Below, one piece after another: positions 49,699-58,790 of a stretch of 64,000 bases of DNA (positions are counted from its first letter, which is position 1; every line of letters starts with the position of its first letter). The notes beneath the pieces were generated by a model. That model worked only from the letters and a program-made list of their open reading frames with translations. It was not told the DNA's origin and searched no databases. This stretch comes from an uncultured Pelagibacteraceae bacterium (GTDB taxonomy: Bacteria > Pseudomonadota > Alphaproteobacteria > Pelagibacterales > Pelagibacteraceae): contig CACHUN010000002.1 in the NCBI GenBank assembly GCA_902583075.1, positions 89,501 to 153,500 on the forward strand. Reading direction: 5' to 3'. Made by a program: the position numbers and the translations under genes.

Positions 49699-50807
49699 CC
49701 TTTCATTGGCATTACAACGTATATGCTATTAAAATCAGCTGGATCTCTAATTAAGGCTGGTGATCCCGTATCTTTTAAATAAATCTCAATGTTATCTCCA
49801 TCAAGTTGGGAAGCAACATCAATTAAATACCTAGAATTAAAGCTTATGTCTAGTTCGTGATCAAACTTGACACTTAAACTTTCTTTACCATCACCACTAT
49901 TAGTATTGTTAACTGAAAGATCAAGATTATCTTTTGAAAGATTAAATTTTACACCATCTTTTTTATCTAATGAAACTGATGCAACCCTATCTACTGAATT
50001 TAAAAATGATTTTAGATCAACTTCTAATTTTTTTTGGTTTTCTTTAGGTATTACCTGTACGTAGTTTGGGAATTTTCCATCTATAAGCTTAGATATTAAT
50101 ATACTATTGTTTATTTCAAATTTAATTTTTGATTTTATATTTGATATTTTTACCTCACCTTCATAGTCCTCCAATAATGAACAAAGCTGAAAAATAGTTT
50201 TTTTTGGTAAAATTATCTGATCAAATTGGACTTTATTTTGTAGTCTTATCTTTGATATAGACATTCTATGACTATCAGTAGCTGCAGCTGTTAAAAAATT
50301 TTTATCTTCAACTTCTGTCTGATGTAAAAAAATTCCACTTAAATAATGTCTCGTTTCATCGTTAGATACAGAAAATTTACATTTATTTAACAGTTTTAGG
50401 AGCTCTTTTGATTTAATCGAAAACTCATTTTGATTAAAATTTTCGTCGGTTAACGGAAATTCAGAGGCACTAATACAATTTAAGTTGAAAACAGATTTAT
50501 CAGACTCTAAATGCAATTTATTTTCACTTGGATTAGAAAAATTAATTTTACTTCCAGATGAAAACTTTCTAACGATATCGTACATTATTGATGAAGACGA
50601 AGTTGTTTTGCCCTCTTCTATTATTTCGACATTTGGAATTTGATGAATAAAAATCAAATCAAGATCGGTCGCTGTTATTGTTAACTTTTCATTACTCGCA
50701 TCTAATAGAACGTTGGAAAGAATTGGTAAAGTACTTCTTTTTTCAATTACACCTTGACAATAATTTAAAGATTTTTGAAGATCTTGTTGATTTAAACTAA
50801 ACTTCAT
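49695..50807 (-). CDS. dnaN: DNA polymerase III subunit beta (sliding clamp)
   Basis: This 370-residue protein has three repeats of the sliding-clamp fold; the first has the start MKFSLNQQDLQKSLNYCQGVIEKRSTLPILSN, and the C-terminal end reads YVVMPMKG-like. It encircles DNA and tethers polymerase III. The start overlaps the dnaA stop by 11 bases, so the two initiator-related genes are co-transcribed in the order dnaA-dnaN, the common bacterial order. Confidence 0.96.
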   Translation of the reverse strand: MKFSLNQQDLQKSLNYCQGVIEKRSTLPILSNVLLDASNEKLTITATDLDLIFIHQIPNVEIIEEGKTTSSSSIMYDIVRKFSSGSKINFSNPSENKLHLESDKSVFNLNCISASEFPLTDENFNQNEFSIKSKELLKLLNKCKFSVSNDETRHYLSGIFLHQTEVEDKNFLTAAATDSHRMSISKIRLQNKVQFDQIILPKKTIFQLCSLLEDYEGEVKISNIKSKIKFEINNSILISKLIDGKFPNYVQVIPKENQKKLEVDLKSFLNSVDRVASVSLDKKDGVKFNLSKDNLDLSVNNTNSGDGKESLSVKFDHELDISFNSRYLIDVASQLDGDNIEIYLKDTGSPALIRDPADFNSIYVVMPMKG

Positions 50808-52212
50808 TTTCTTTATTATACAAAATCTTATTTTTTAAACTATCAATATTAATATTTAATTCACTATCCTCTTTTCTCAACCTCTCTATAGTTTTAACAG
50901 AGTGGATTACGGTTGTGTGATCTCTATTAGAAAAAGATCTACCTATCTCTGGTAATGATTTAGATGTTAGCATTTTAGCAAGATAAATTGCAGTCTGCCT
51001 TGGTCTTACAAGGTATCTTGATCTTCTTGGTGAAAGCATTTCATTTTTACTAATTTTATAAAATTTGCAGACTATTGTCTGGATTGTGTCAATATTCACT
51101 TTATTTTCAGTAAGATTTAGCAAATCTTTTAAAACTATTTTAACCTCCGACAAGTTCGGAACTTTATTATAAATCCTTGTGAATGAGACAATTCTATTTA
51201 GTGCTCCAACTAATTCTCTAATACTTGTTTTAATTTCTGTGCTTAAAAATTTTTGAATTTCATCTGAAATCACTACTTTATTTGAATAAGATAATTTAAG
51301 TTCTTCAGTTTTAGATCTAATAATTTTATATCTAAGTTCAAAATCAGGGTTTTGAATATCAACAACTAAACCTCCTGAAAATCTTGATTTTATTCTCTCT
51401 TGGATCCTAGTTAGTTTGTTCGGTGGTCTGTCTGCTGAAATTATTATCTGTGAATTTTTATCTAATAATGCATTGAAGGTATGAAAAAATTCTTCTTGCA
51501 TAGCTTCTTTACCATTCATAAACTGAATATCATCAATTAATAAAATATCAGTATTTCTAAAGTACTCTTTGAACTTTACCATTTCATTTGATTTTATAGA
51601 CTTTACAAATTGGTACATGAATCTTTCTGCTGATATAAACATAACTTTATTCTTTTCTTTTAATTTAAGACCTATAGCATTTAGTAAGTGCGTTTTACCC
51701 ATTCCTACGCCACCATATAAATATAAAGGATTATAGTGAGCTATATCTTTGGAAACTTTTTTTGATGCCTCAAATGCTAATTTGTTACTTCCTCCAGTTA
51801 TGAAGTTTTCGAAGTTTTTATTTGGATCTATTCTATTATATTGAAGATAAGAATCTTTTATAAACGAAATATTATCATTATTAGTTTCAAAAGAATTTTG
51901 AGATGATGTATTTATCTCACTAATTTCAGTTTCTTTATTATTTTTTATTGTGAATTCAATCCTTACCAAATCTTTCTTGTACTCTTTAATTGTTTGCAAT
52001 ATTTGGTCTAAATATCTTGATACTATCCAATCTCTTATAAATCTTGTTGAGACTGAGAATAATATATAATTGTGAAATTCCTCAACTAATTCGATTTTTT
52101 TTATCCAACTCTCAAAAATGTCATCTCCTAACTTTTGTCGTAATTCTTTTTTAATATTCTGCCAATCAATTTTCTTTTCTAGAGCTTTATTGTTTTGTAA
52201 ATTATTTTTCAT
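50797..52212 (-). CDS. dnaA: Chromosomal replication initiator protein DnaA
   Basis: All four domains are visible: N-terminal domain I (LRQKLGDDIFESWIKKI), a variable linker, the AAA+ domain with Walker A GGVGMGKTH and Walker B LLIDDIQF, and the C-terminal DNA-binding domain with PRQTAIYLAKMLTSKSLPEIGRSFSNRDHTTVIHS. The 471-residue length is normal. It is the first gene of dnaA-dnaN. The region ahead of it has AT-rich dyads but no clear DnaA box, so the location of the origin is open. Confidence 0.97.
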   Translation of the reverse strand: MKNNLQNNKALEKKIDWQNIKKELRQKLGDDIFESWIKKIELVEEFHNYILFSVSTRFIRDWIVSRYLDQILQTIKEYKKDLVRIEFTIKNNKETEISEINTSSQNSFETNNDNISFIKDSYLQYNRIDPNKNFENFITGGSNKLAFEASKKVSKDIAHYNPLYLYGGVGMGKTHLLNAIGLKLKEKNKVMFISAERFMYQFVKSIKSNEMVKFKEYFRNTDILLIDDIQFMNGKEAMQEEFFHTFNALLDKNSQIIISADRPPNKLTRIQERIKSRFSGGLVVDIQNPDFELRYKIIRSKTEELKLSYSNKVVISDEIQKFLSTEIKTSIRELVGALNRIVSFTRIYNKVPNLSEVKIVLKDLLNLTENKVNIDTIQTIVCKFYKISKNEMLSPRRSRYLVRPRQTAIYLAKMLTSKSLPEIGRSFSNRDHTTVIHSVKTIERLRKEDSELNINIDSLKNKILYNKENEV

Positions 52213-52241
52213 TAAGAAATTCCACTTAAGGCTTATAAAAT

Positions 52242-52255
52242 TTTATTGCAATAAA
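52242..52255. promoter_or_regulatory. 14-base palindrome TTTATTGCAATAAA upstream of dnaA
   Basis: This perfect palindrome is 30 bases ahead of the dnaA start. It may be an operator or a simple A/T-rich coincidence. No protein is assigned. It is listed because it lies in the dnaA promoter region, and a second, larger symmetric structure is nearby. Confidence 0.3.
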
Positions 52256-52344
52256 TTTTTTTATAAAAACAAAAATAAATAAAATTTATGATTGAATAAA
52301 TTTCTGATTGAATTTTTAAAAATTATTTTTGCAACCTAGTGGAG

Positions 52345-52426
52345 TAACAAATTAAAAATCTAAAATGTTACTAAATCTATATCTAGTAATTTTTTAAATA
52401 AAACTTTTAGATGTAGTAATTTGTTA
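52345..52426. repeat. Nested imperfect palindrome between dnaA and rpsT
   Basis: Three pairs of inverted arms are nested in the correct order: TAACAAATTA (52345-52354) with TAATTTGTTA (52417-52426), ATCTAAAA (52358-52365) with TTTTAGAT (52405-52412), and TTACTA (52368-52373) with TAGTAA (52384-52389). The centre is ten bases. A direct repeat TAGTAATTT occurs at 52384 and 52414. It could form a cruciform or RNA hairpin. A replication-related or RNA role is speculative. Confidence 0.5.
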
Positions 52427-52479
52427 GCTGATTGTACGTTTAGGTTGTATACAATAAAAATTTTACCTATTAGAGGTTG

Positions 52480-52740
52480 TTATAAAGAATTAATTTTTTT
52501 TGAAATTCTCGATACATTCCTTGAGGCGTTTTGCCTTTTAATGATCCCTGTTTTTGCAATTGACATTAATTCAGAATTTAACTTCGGTAGAAATGCTAAA
52601 GCTTCTTTTTTATCCTTTTTTTCGATTATAGAGTTCATTTTTTTCAATGCACTTCTATAACGACTCTTTCTGGATCTGTTAACAGCCGTTTGCCTTTTAA
52701 TTTTTCTAGTACGTTTAATTGCTGATTTTGTATTCGCCAT
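52480..52740 (-). CDS. rpsT: 30S ribosomal protein S20
   Basis: The 86-residue Lys/Arg-rich protein starts MANTKSAIKRTRKIKRQ and contains a segment like SRKSRYRSALKKM, typical of S20, which is a helical 30S protein. The length is normal. It lies alone on the minus strand between the dnaA promoter region and mutM, in the arrangement rpsT-dnaA known for many alphaproteobacteria. Confidence 0.96.
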   Translation of the reverse strand: MANTKSAIKRTRKIKRQTAVNRSRKSRYRSALKKMNSIIEKKDKKEALAFLPKLNSELMSIAKTGIIKRQNASRNVSRISKKINSL

Positions 52741-52790
52741 AAGCGTGAGTGTATATCTTCAGATAATGATTGGGTCAATACAATAATTGT

Positions 52791-53657
52791 TTATTTTTGA
52801 CATAAATTACAAAAAAAACTAGACCTATTTGAAATAAATTTTTTATGTATTATCCCTTTGCAACTATATTTTAAACATTTTTTATTTTCTCTTTGATAGA
52901 CATTAAAATTTTTTTGAAAAGAACCTTGATCTCCACTCGTATTCTTAAAATCTCTGATACTCGACCCTCCTTTTTCAATTGCTTTTCTTAAAACTACTTT
53001 TGAAAAATGCGAAATTTTTTGACAATCATTTAGACTAAGTGAATTTACCTCTTTAGAAGGTAAAATCTTACATAAAAACAATATTTCACTTGCATAAATG
53101 TTACCAATTCCTGAAACAAAATTTTGATCAATTAAAAAATTTTTAATATTTTTTTTTTTATTTTTAAAATAATGAAAAATATAATTTTTATCAAACAAAG
53201 GATCAAAAGGTTCTGGTCCATATTTTTTAAAGTTATTATTTATTTCATCATCATTTTTAAAATAAGAAAAATAACCAAATCTTCTTGGATCATTATAAAT
53301 TAATTTATAGTTATCAATTTTCATTTCCACATGATTATGCTTTTTAGGTAACAATGGAGAATGATAAAAACTGGTATTAGTTATAGAATTTTTTTTTCTG
53401 GATTTGCTAATTAAATGAATAGTTCCTGACATCCCAAGATGTATCATTAAATTAGAACTATCCTCAAATTTGAGTATTATATGTTTTGAAAATCTATCTA
53501 CTTTAATAATTTTTTTATTTACTATATTTTTTTTGAAATTTTTTGGAATCTTAAACCTTAAATTCCTATTTTTTATTAGTATATCTTTAATAATTTTTCC
53601 TGAAATACTCTTATTCAAAGATTGTTTAACAATTTCTACTTCTGGTAATTCAGGCAT
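52791..53657 (-). CDS. mutM: Formamidopyrimidine-DNA glycosylase
   Basis: This enzyme removes oxidised purines such as 8-oxoguanine. The N-terminal catalytic Pro and Glu are in MPELPEVEIV, and the H2TH region includes NFVSGIGNIYASEILF. The C-terminal zinc finger reads C-X4-C then CNLC, a spacing known in alphaproteobacterial Fpg rather than C-X2-C. The length of 288 residues is typical. The gene is divergent from ubiE by 33 bases, as in many alphaproteobacteria. Confidence 0.95.
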   Translation of the reverse strand: MPELPEVEIVKQSLNKSISGKIIKDILIKNRNLRFKIPKNFKKNIVNKKIIKVDRFSKHIILKFEDSSNLMIHLGMSGTIHLISKSRKKNSITNTSFYHSPLLPKKHNHVEMKIDNYKLIYNDPRRFGYFSYFKNDDEINNNFKKYGPEPFDPLFDKNYIFHYFKNKKKNIKNFLIDQNFVSGIGNIYASEILFLCKILPSKEVNSLSLNDCQKISHFSKVVLRKAIEKGGSSIRDFKNTSGDQGSFQKNFNVYQRENKKCLKYSCKGIIHKKFISNRSSFFCNLCQK

Positions 53658-53690
53658 TTCATACTATATTAATGTCTTAATATAATTTAT

Positions 53691-54395
53691 ATGCAACAAA
53701 ATCTTCAAAATAAAGCAGGACTCGTGGAAGGAGTATTTAATAAAGTTTACGATAAATATGATTTGATGAACGATTTTATGTCATTTGGAATTCATAGAAT
53801 TTGGAAAAAAAACCTTATGAATTGGATGAATCCAACTAAAAACAAAAATTATTTGGATGTTGCTTGTGGAACTGGTGATTTAGGAAAATTATTTTTAGAT
53901 TATACAGATAAGAATGGAGAAATTATATCCTCAGATTCTAACGAGAAAATGATTGAAAAAGGGAAAAAAAGACTAAACAAGTATAAAAATATAAAATGGG
54001 TTGTTGCAGAAGCAGAAAAGTTACCATTCAAAAATAATACTTTTGATTTTTATACAATTAGTTTTGGTTTACGAAATACAAAAAATTTAGATAAATCTTT
54101 ATCAGAAGCCTATAGAGTTCTTAAACCAGGTGGAAGATACATGTGTTTAGAATTTTCAAAAATTCAAAATTCTAATTTAAACTTTTTATACAAAAATTAC
54201 TCAAAATTAATCCCTCACATAGGGAAAGCAGTTGTTGGTGATAAAGACCCTTATGAATATTTGACCAAAAGTATAGAAGAATTTGTTAATCAGGAAGAAT
54301 TGATTGATTTAATGAAAGAAAATAATTTTAAAAATTGTTCATATAGAAATTTATCTGGCGGGATAGTAGCTATTCATTCTGCTTGGAAAATATAA
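53691..54395 (+). CDS. ubiE: Ubiquinone/menaquinone methyltransferase UbiE
   Basis: This SAM-dependent enzyme carries out the C-methylation step of ubiquinone synthesis. The SAM motif is LDVACGTGDLG, with EKLPFKNNTFDFYTISFGLRN after it, and the N-terminal start includes VFNKVYDKYDLMNDFMSFGIH. The length of 234 residues is normal. Its stop overlaps the ubiB start by one base. It begins the run ubiE-ubiB-coaBC-dut-moeB. Confidence 0.96.
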   Translation: MQQNLQNKAGLVEGVFNKVYDKYDLMNDFMSFGIHRIWKKNLMNWMNPTKNKNYLDVACGTGDLGKLFLDYTDKNGEIISSDSNEKMIEKGKKRLNKYKNIKWVVAEAEKLPFKNNTFDFYTISFGLRNTKNLDKSLSEAYRVLKPGGRYMCLEFSKIQNSNLNFLYKNYSKLIPHIGKAVVGDKDPYEYLTKSIEEFVNQEELIDLMKENNFKNCSYRNLSGGIVAIHSAWKI

Positions 54396-55963
54396 TGTTC
54401 AAAAGATTAATTACATTATTTAAACTCGGTAGAAAATTAGCAAAATCCGATGTTTTAACTATTTTATCAAAATTTAATAAACCACCTTTATTAATAAGTG
54501 TAATATTTAAATTACTTTCCTTTTCTTTTACAAAAAAAGATGTGTCATTTGATAATTTAAGTGAAGGTGAAAAATTATCTAATTCATTAGCATCTATGGG
54601 TACAACGTTTATTAAACTTGGCCAGTTTTTAGCCACAAGGCCTGATATAATAGGAGATAAATTATCAAAGGAACTAGAAAATTTACAAGATAAACTTCCA
54701 CCTTTTTCACAATCAAAAGCTAAAGAAATGATTAAAAAAGATTTAGGTGGCGAAATATATAATTCAATAATTAATATAAGTGAACCAGTTGCAGCTGCTT
54801 CGATTGCTCAAGTACATAAAGCTCAAATCAACGATAATGGAGTTATTAAAAACGTAGCAATAAAAATATTAAGACCAGATATTAAAAAAATTTTTAACGA
54901 AGAAGTGGATGCTTTGATGCTTTTTGCTTATATTATCGAGTCATTAATTAAAAAAACTAAACGATTAAAGCTAGTTGAGGTAGTTTTTTTATTGAAAGAG
55001 ATTACCAGTCTAGAGATGGATTTAAGATTTGAAGCCGCTGCTGCCAACGAATATGCAGAAAATACCAGAAATGATGCAGGTTTTGAAGTTCCCAAGATCT
55101 ATTGGGATTATACAAGTGAAAACATAATGACACTTGATTGGATTGACGGTGTTTCTATTAGAGAGACGGAAGAGCTAAAAAAAAGATCAATTGATACAAA
55201 AAAAATTGCCACTGACATAATTCAACATTTCTTAAGACATGCTGTAAGAGATGGTTTTTTTCACGCAGATATGCATCAAGGAAATATTTTTGTAAATGAA
55301 AGTGGTCAAATTGTTCCAATAGATTTTGGTATAATGGGAAGGTTAGACAATGTCAGTAAAAGATTTTTAGCTGAAATTTTATTTGGTTTTATACAAAGAG
55401 ATTATAAAAAAGTTGCAGAGGTACATCTTGCGGCAGGACTAGTCCCAAATAATGTACCTGTCAATGATCTTGCTCAAGCATTAAGATCAATTGGTGAACC
55501 GATTTTTGGTCACTCTATAAAAAATATTTCAGGTGGTAAGCTACTAAAACAACTTTTTGATGTTACTGAAAAATTTAATATGCAAACCCAACCTCAGTTG
55601 CTTATGTTACAAAAAACAATGGTAGTAGTTGAAGGAGTTGCAAGAAGATTAAACCCTGAAACCAACATTTGGGAGACATCCAAACCTGTTCTAGAAAAAT
55701 GGTTAAAAGAAACTAAAGATCCTATAAATTCAATTAGTGAAACATTAAAAGACTCTGTGGAAGTATTAAAACGACTTCCAAATTTACCTGAAGTAATGGA
55801 TAAAGCAAATCAAGCTCTTAATTACCTTGCAAGTGGTCAAATACCCCAAAATTCAAACTCTTACAATGAATTAAATACTAAAAAAGAAGAAATGAAGTCA
55901 TTTAGAAACCAGTCTATTATTGGCTTATTATCTCTTGTAATTTTAACCCTATTGGTATTTTAA
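54395..55963 (+). CDS. ubiB: Ubiquinone biosynthesis regulatory kinase-like protein UbiB
   Basis: The protein kinase-like ADCK/UbiB fold is shown by the KLGQFLATRPD motif, the Ala-rich AAASIAQVHKA loop, the HADMHQGNIFV active-site segment, and the C-terminal single membrane helix (IIGLLSLVILTLLVF). It supports ubiquinone assembly. The ATG at 54395 overlaps the ubiE stop (TAATG); the frame also opens at a TTG 12 bases earlier. About 522 residues agrees with the family. Confidence 0.95.
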   Translation: MFKRLITLFKLGRKLAKSDVLTILSKFNKPPLLISVIFKLLSFSFTKKDVSFDNLSEGEKLSNSLASMGTTFIKLGQFLATRPDIIGDKLSKELENLQDKLPPFSQSKAKEMIKKDLGGEIYNSIINISEPVAAASIAQVHKAQINDNGVIKNVAIKILRPDIKKIFNEEVDALMLFAYIIESLIKKTKRLKLVEVVFLLKEITSLEMDLRFEAAAANEYAENTRNDAGFEVPKIYWDYTSENIMTLDWIDGVSIRETEELKKRSIDTKKIATDIIQHFLRHAVRDGFFHADMHQGNIFVNESGQIVPIDFGIMGRLDNVSKRFLAEILFGFIQRDYKKVAEVHLAAGLVPNNVPVNDLAQALRSIGEPIFGHSIKNISGGKLLKQLFDVTEKFNMQTQPQLLMLQKTMVVVEGVARRLNPETNIWETSKPVLEKWLKETKDPINSISETLKDSVEVLKRLPNLPEVMDKANQALNYLASGQIPQNSNSYNELNTKKEEMKSFRNQSIIGLLSLVILTLLVF

Positions 55964-55971
55964 TTCTCCTC

Positions 55972-57162
55972 ATGAAAAATAAAAAAATACTTCTAATCAT
56001 ATGTGGTGGCATATCTGCTTACAAAAGCTTAGAAGTGATAAGGGGTTTAAAAAAAAGAGATGTAAGTATTAAAACAATACTTACAAAGAGTGGTAAAAAT
56101 TTTGTAACACCTCTATCTATTTCATCACTTTCGAAAGAAAAAGTATATGAAGATATATTCAGTGCAGAAAATGAGGCTGAAATGGATCATATTTCACTTT
56201 CTAGATGGGCAGATTTAATTTTAATTGTGCCTGCAACAGCAAATACAATCTCAAAATTAAGTTATGGTTTAACTGACGACCTAGCTAGCACTGTCGTTTT
56301 AGCATCTGATAAACAAGTGTTTTTGGTCCCAGCTATGAATGTCAGAATGTGGGAACACAAATCAATTAAAGATAATTTGTCAAAATTAAAAAGTTATGGT
56401 TATAGGATAATTGGCCCAGAAATTGGGGATATGGCTTGTGGAGAGTATGGAAAAGGCAAAATGTCAGAACCTTCATATATATTAGATACTATAGAAAATT
56501 ATTTTAAGAATATTGAAAAAAATAAAAAATATAAGGCATTAGTTACAGCTGGACCTACTCAAGAGTTTATAGATCCAGTAAGATTTATAACTAATAAATC
56601 AAGTGGAAAACAAGGTTATGAAATAGCCAAATCATTAAGAGATAATGGTTTTGAAACAACACTTATTTCTGGAGAAACAAATTTAGACCCAGTTGAGGGC
56701 GTTAAATTTATTTCAGTTAAAACTGCAGAAGAAATGTTTAGGGAAACTCTCAGCAATCTACCTACTGATGTTGCTATTTTTAATGCAGCAGTAGCTGATT
56801 TTAAAGTTAAAGAGATTAAAAGTGAAAAAATTAAGAAAAGTGAACATTTGGATCTTAAGTTAGAAAAAAATATTGACATTTTATCAAACATATCAAATCA
56901 TAATTCTCTTAGACCAAAAATTACAATTGGATTTGCAGCAGAATCACAAAATCTTGAGATAAATTCAAAGAGAAAATTAGACCAAAAAAACTGTGATTGG
57001 ATTATTGCAAATGATATTTCTGATAAAACAATAGGTTTTGACTCAGATGATAATGAAGTTTCTATATTTTATAAAAATAAAAAAAGTGAAAAGTTATTAA
57101 AGAAAAACAAATCTTTAATAGCATCTGAGATAGTAGATAGAGTTATCTCTGAGCTTAATTAA
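55972..57162 (+). CDS. coaBC: Bifunctional phosphopantothenoylcysteine decarboxylase/synthase
   Basis: This Dfp-type protein makes 4'-phosphopantetheine for CoA. The N-terminal CoaC flavoprotein domain has GGISAYKSLEVIRG, the SLSRWADLILIVPATANTISKL segment and PAMNVRMWEH. The C-terminal CoaB domain has TAGPTQEFIDPVRFITNKSSGKQG and IGFAAES. The length of 396 residues is normal. It follows ubiB with only nine bases between and precedes dut by three bases. Confidence 0.96.
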   Translation: MKNKKILLIICGGISAYKSLEVIRGLKKRDVSIKTILTKSGKNFVTPLSISSLSKEKVYEDIFSAENEAEMDHISLSRWADLILIVPATANTISKLSYGLTDDLASTVVLASDKQVFLVPAMNVRMWEHKSIKDNLSKLKSYGYRIIGPEIGDMACGEYGKGKMSEPSYILDTIENYFKNIEKNKKYKALVTAGPTQEFIDPVRFITNKSSGKQGYEIAKSLRDNGFETTLISGETNLDPVEGVKFISVKTAEEMFRETLSNLPTDVAIFNAAVADFKVKEIKSEKIKKSEHLDLKLEKNIDILSNISNHNSLRPKITIGFAAESQNLEINSKRKLDQKNCDWIIANDISDKTIGFDSDDNEVSIFYKNKKSEKLLKKNKSLIASEIVDRVISELN

Positions 57163-57165
57163 GTA

Positions 57166-57603
57166 ATGGTGAAGGTTTTATTTAAGAGACTTAACCAAAA
57201 AGCAAAACTTCCAAGTTATAAAACTAGTGGATCTTCGGGTATGGATCTGATGGCATGTATAGATAAACCTATAACAATCAAATCAAATGAGTCGATGTTG
57301 ATACCAACAGGTATTGCAATTGCAATTCCTGAAGATACAGAGGTTCAAATTAGACCAAGATCTGGTCTTGCCGCAAAGTCAAGTATTAGCGTACTAAATA
57401 CACCAGGCACAATTGATAGTGATTATAGAGGAGAGCTAAAAATTATTTTATTTAACCATGGTAAAGACGAATTTACTGTCAATGATGAAGATAGAGTTGC
57501 TCAAATGGTTTTAATGCCTATTTTAAAAGTAGAAATTGAAGAAACAAATGAATTACCAGAGACAATCAGAGGGTCTGGAGGATTTGGATCTACTGGTAAA
57601 TAG
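57166..57603 (+). CDS. dut: Deoxyuridine triphosphate nucleotidohydrolase
   Basis: This trimeric dUTPase lowers dUTP and yields dUMP for thymidylate. Motifs GSSGMDLMA, RPRSGLAAKSS, NTPGTIDSDYRGEL, DRVAQMVLMP, and the C-terminal RGSGGFGSTGK P-loop-like segment are all present. At 145 residues the length is normal. It lies three bases after coaBC, an order common in alphaproteobacteria. Confidence 0.97.
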   Translation: MVKVLFKRLNQKAKLPSYKTSGSSGMDLMACIDKPITIKSNESMLIPTGIAIAIPEDTEVQIRPRSGLAAKSSISVLNTPGTIDSDYRGELKIILFNHGKDEFTVNDEDRVAQMVLMPILKVEIEETNELPETIRGSGGFGSTGK

Positions 57604-57606
57604 TAA

Positions 57607-58356
57607 ATGTTTAGTAACAAGGACCTAGAGCGATATTCAAGACAGATTATTTTAAAGAAAGTTGGAGTTTTAGGTCAAAAGAAATTTCAAAATGCAAAAG
57701 TTTTGGTTGTTGGGTGTGGTGGCTTAGGGACACCTGTTATTGATTTACTTTGTCGAGCAGGTATTGGTGAAATTGGCATGATGGACCATGATAAAGTGAG
57801 TATATCAAATCTACATCGACAAGTTATGTTCACTTCTGATGATGTTGGAAAATATAAAGTTAATATTTTAAAAAAAAAAATTAATAAAATTAATAAAAAG
57901 GTAAAAGTAAAAACATATAGAGTTAAAGCAGAAGATAAAAATTTAGGAAAAATTCTTAAACAGTATGATGTTATTATTGATGGTACAGATAATTTTAAAG
58001 CAAAATTTCTTTTAAATAAACTTTCGTTAAAATATAAAAAAAAACTTATTATTGGAGCTATAAGTAAATTTGAAGGACATATTTTTACATTTGATTTTAG
58101 TTTAAAAAAAAGTCCCTGTTTAAAATGTTTTTACCAAGGTGAGCCAGCAGAAGGAGTTTTGGATTGTGAAACAGATGGTATATTGGGATCAACAGCAGTT
58201 ATTACAGGTAGCTTACAGGCCAATGAGGTTTTGAAGGCAATTTTAAATGTTGGTAAAAATTTAAATTCCCATATTTTAATAATAGATTTATTAAATCTTA
58301 AATTTAGAAAAGTATTATTTAGAAAAAGAAAAGGATGTATATGCGAAAATATTTAA
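57607..58356 (+). CDS. moeB: MoeB/ThiF-family E1-like adenylyltransferase
   Basis: The protein adenylates the C-terminus of a MoaD or ThiS sulfur carrier. It has the nucleotide fold VVGCGGLGTPVIDLLCRAGIGEIGMMDHD and a zinc CxxC pair in CLKCFY, followed by a catalytic-type Cys. The usual second CxxC pair is a CIC near the C-terminus (GCICENI). It follows dut by three bases. Whether it serves molybdopterin or thiamine synthesis cannot be determined here. Confidence 0.88.
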   Translation: MFSNKDLERYSRQIILKKVGVLGQKKFQNAKVLVVGCGGLGTPVIDLLCRAGIGEIGMMDHDKVSISNLHRQVMFTSDDVGKYKVNILKKKINKINKKVKVKTYRVKAEDKNLGKILKQYDVIIDGTDNFKAKFLLNKLSLKYKKKLIIGAISKFEGHIFTFDFSLKKSPCLKCFYQGEPAEGVLDCETDGILGSTAVITGSLQANEVLKAILNVGKNLNSHILIIDLLNLKFRKVLFRKRKGCICENI

Positions 58357-58790
58357 TACTTTCATTTTTTTTTCTTTTACCATTTTCATCGTTCGCTCAA
58401 GAAAATAATTATTTTCTGATGTTAAAAAATAAAAAAGTAAATGTTAGATACGGTCCAAGCTTTGATTATCCAATTAAATATGTTTATAGAAAGATTGAGT
58501 TACCTCTGAAAGTAATCGATAAAAAAGAAAATTTCAGAAGAGTTATCGACCATAAAAAAAATAGTGGTTGGATCCATATTTCACAATTGAGGAATTCACG
58601 CTCAATAATCACCAAATCTGAAAAGATTCTATTTAAAAACCCAACAAAATACTCAAAACCATTAGCTAAATTGGATGAGGGTCGTCTTTTAAAAGTTATT
58701 AAATGCGAGGAAAAATGGTGTAATATTAGGACAGGCGATTACTCAGGCTGGATTATGAAAGATGATAATATATGGGGTATCGTTAATTAA
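58341..58790 (+). CDS. Periplasmic bacterial SH3-domain protein
   Basis: A 20-residue signal peptide ending near SSFAQ is followed by two SH3-like repeats (NVRYGPSFDYPIKYVY, then KLDEGRLLKVIKCEEKWCNIRT). Such SH3_3-type modules bind peptidoglycan or cell-wall peptides. The protein is exported to the periplasm. The start at 58341 is one of two nearby ATGs (58335 is also in frame). It overlaps the end of moeB. No known partner is next to it. Confidence 0.85.
   Translation: MRKYLILSFFFLLPFSSFAQENNYFLMLKNKKVNVRYGPSFDYPIKYVYRKIELPLKVIDKKENFRRVIDHKKNSGWIHISQLRNSRSIITKSEKILFKNPTKYSKPLAKLDEGRLLKVIKCEEKWCNIRTGDYSGWIMKDDNIWGIVN

Noticed and set aside
52213..52479. Replication origin upstream of dnaA
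   Set aside because: The gap is A/T-rich and near dnaA, but no TTATNCACA-like DnaA boxes are visible on either strand. Without GC skew for the whole chromosome it cannot be called an origin.
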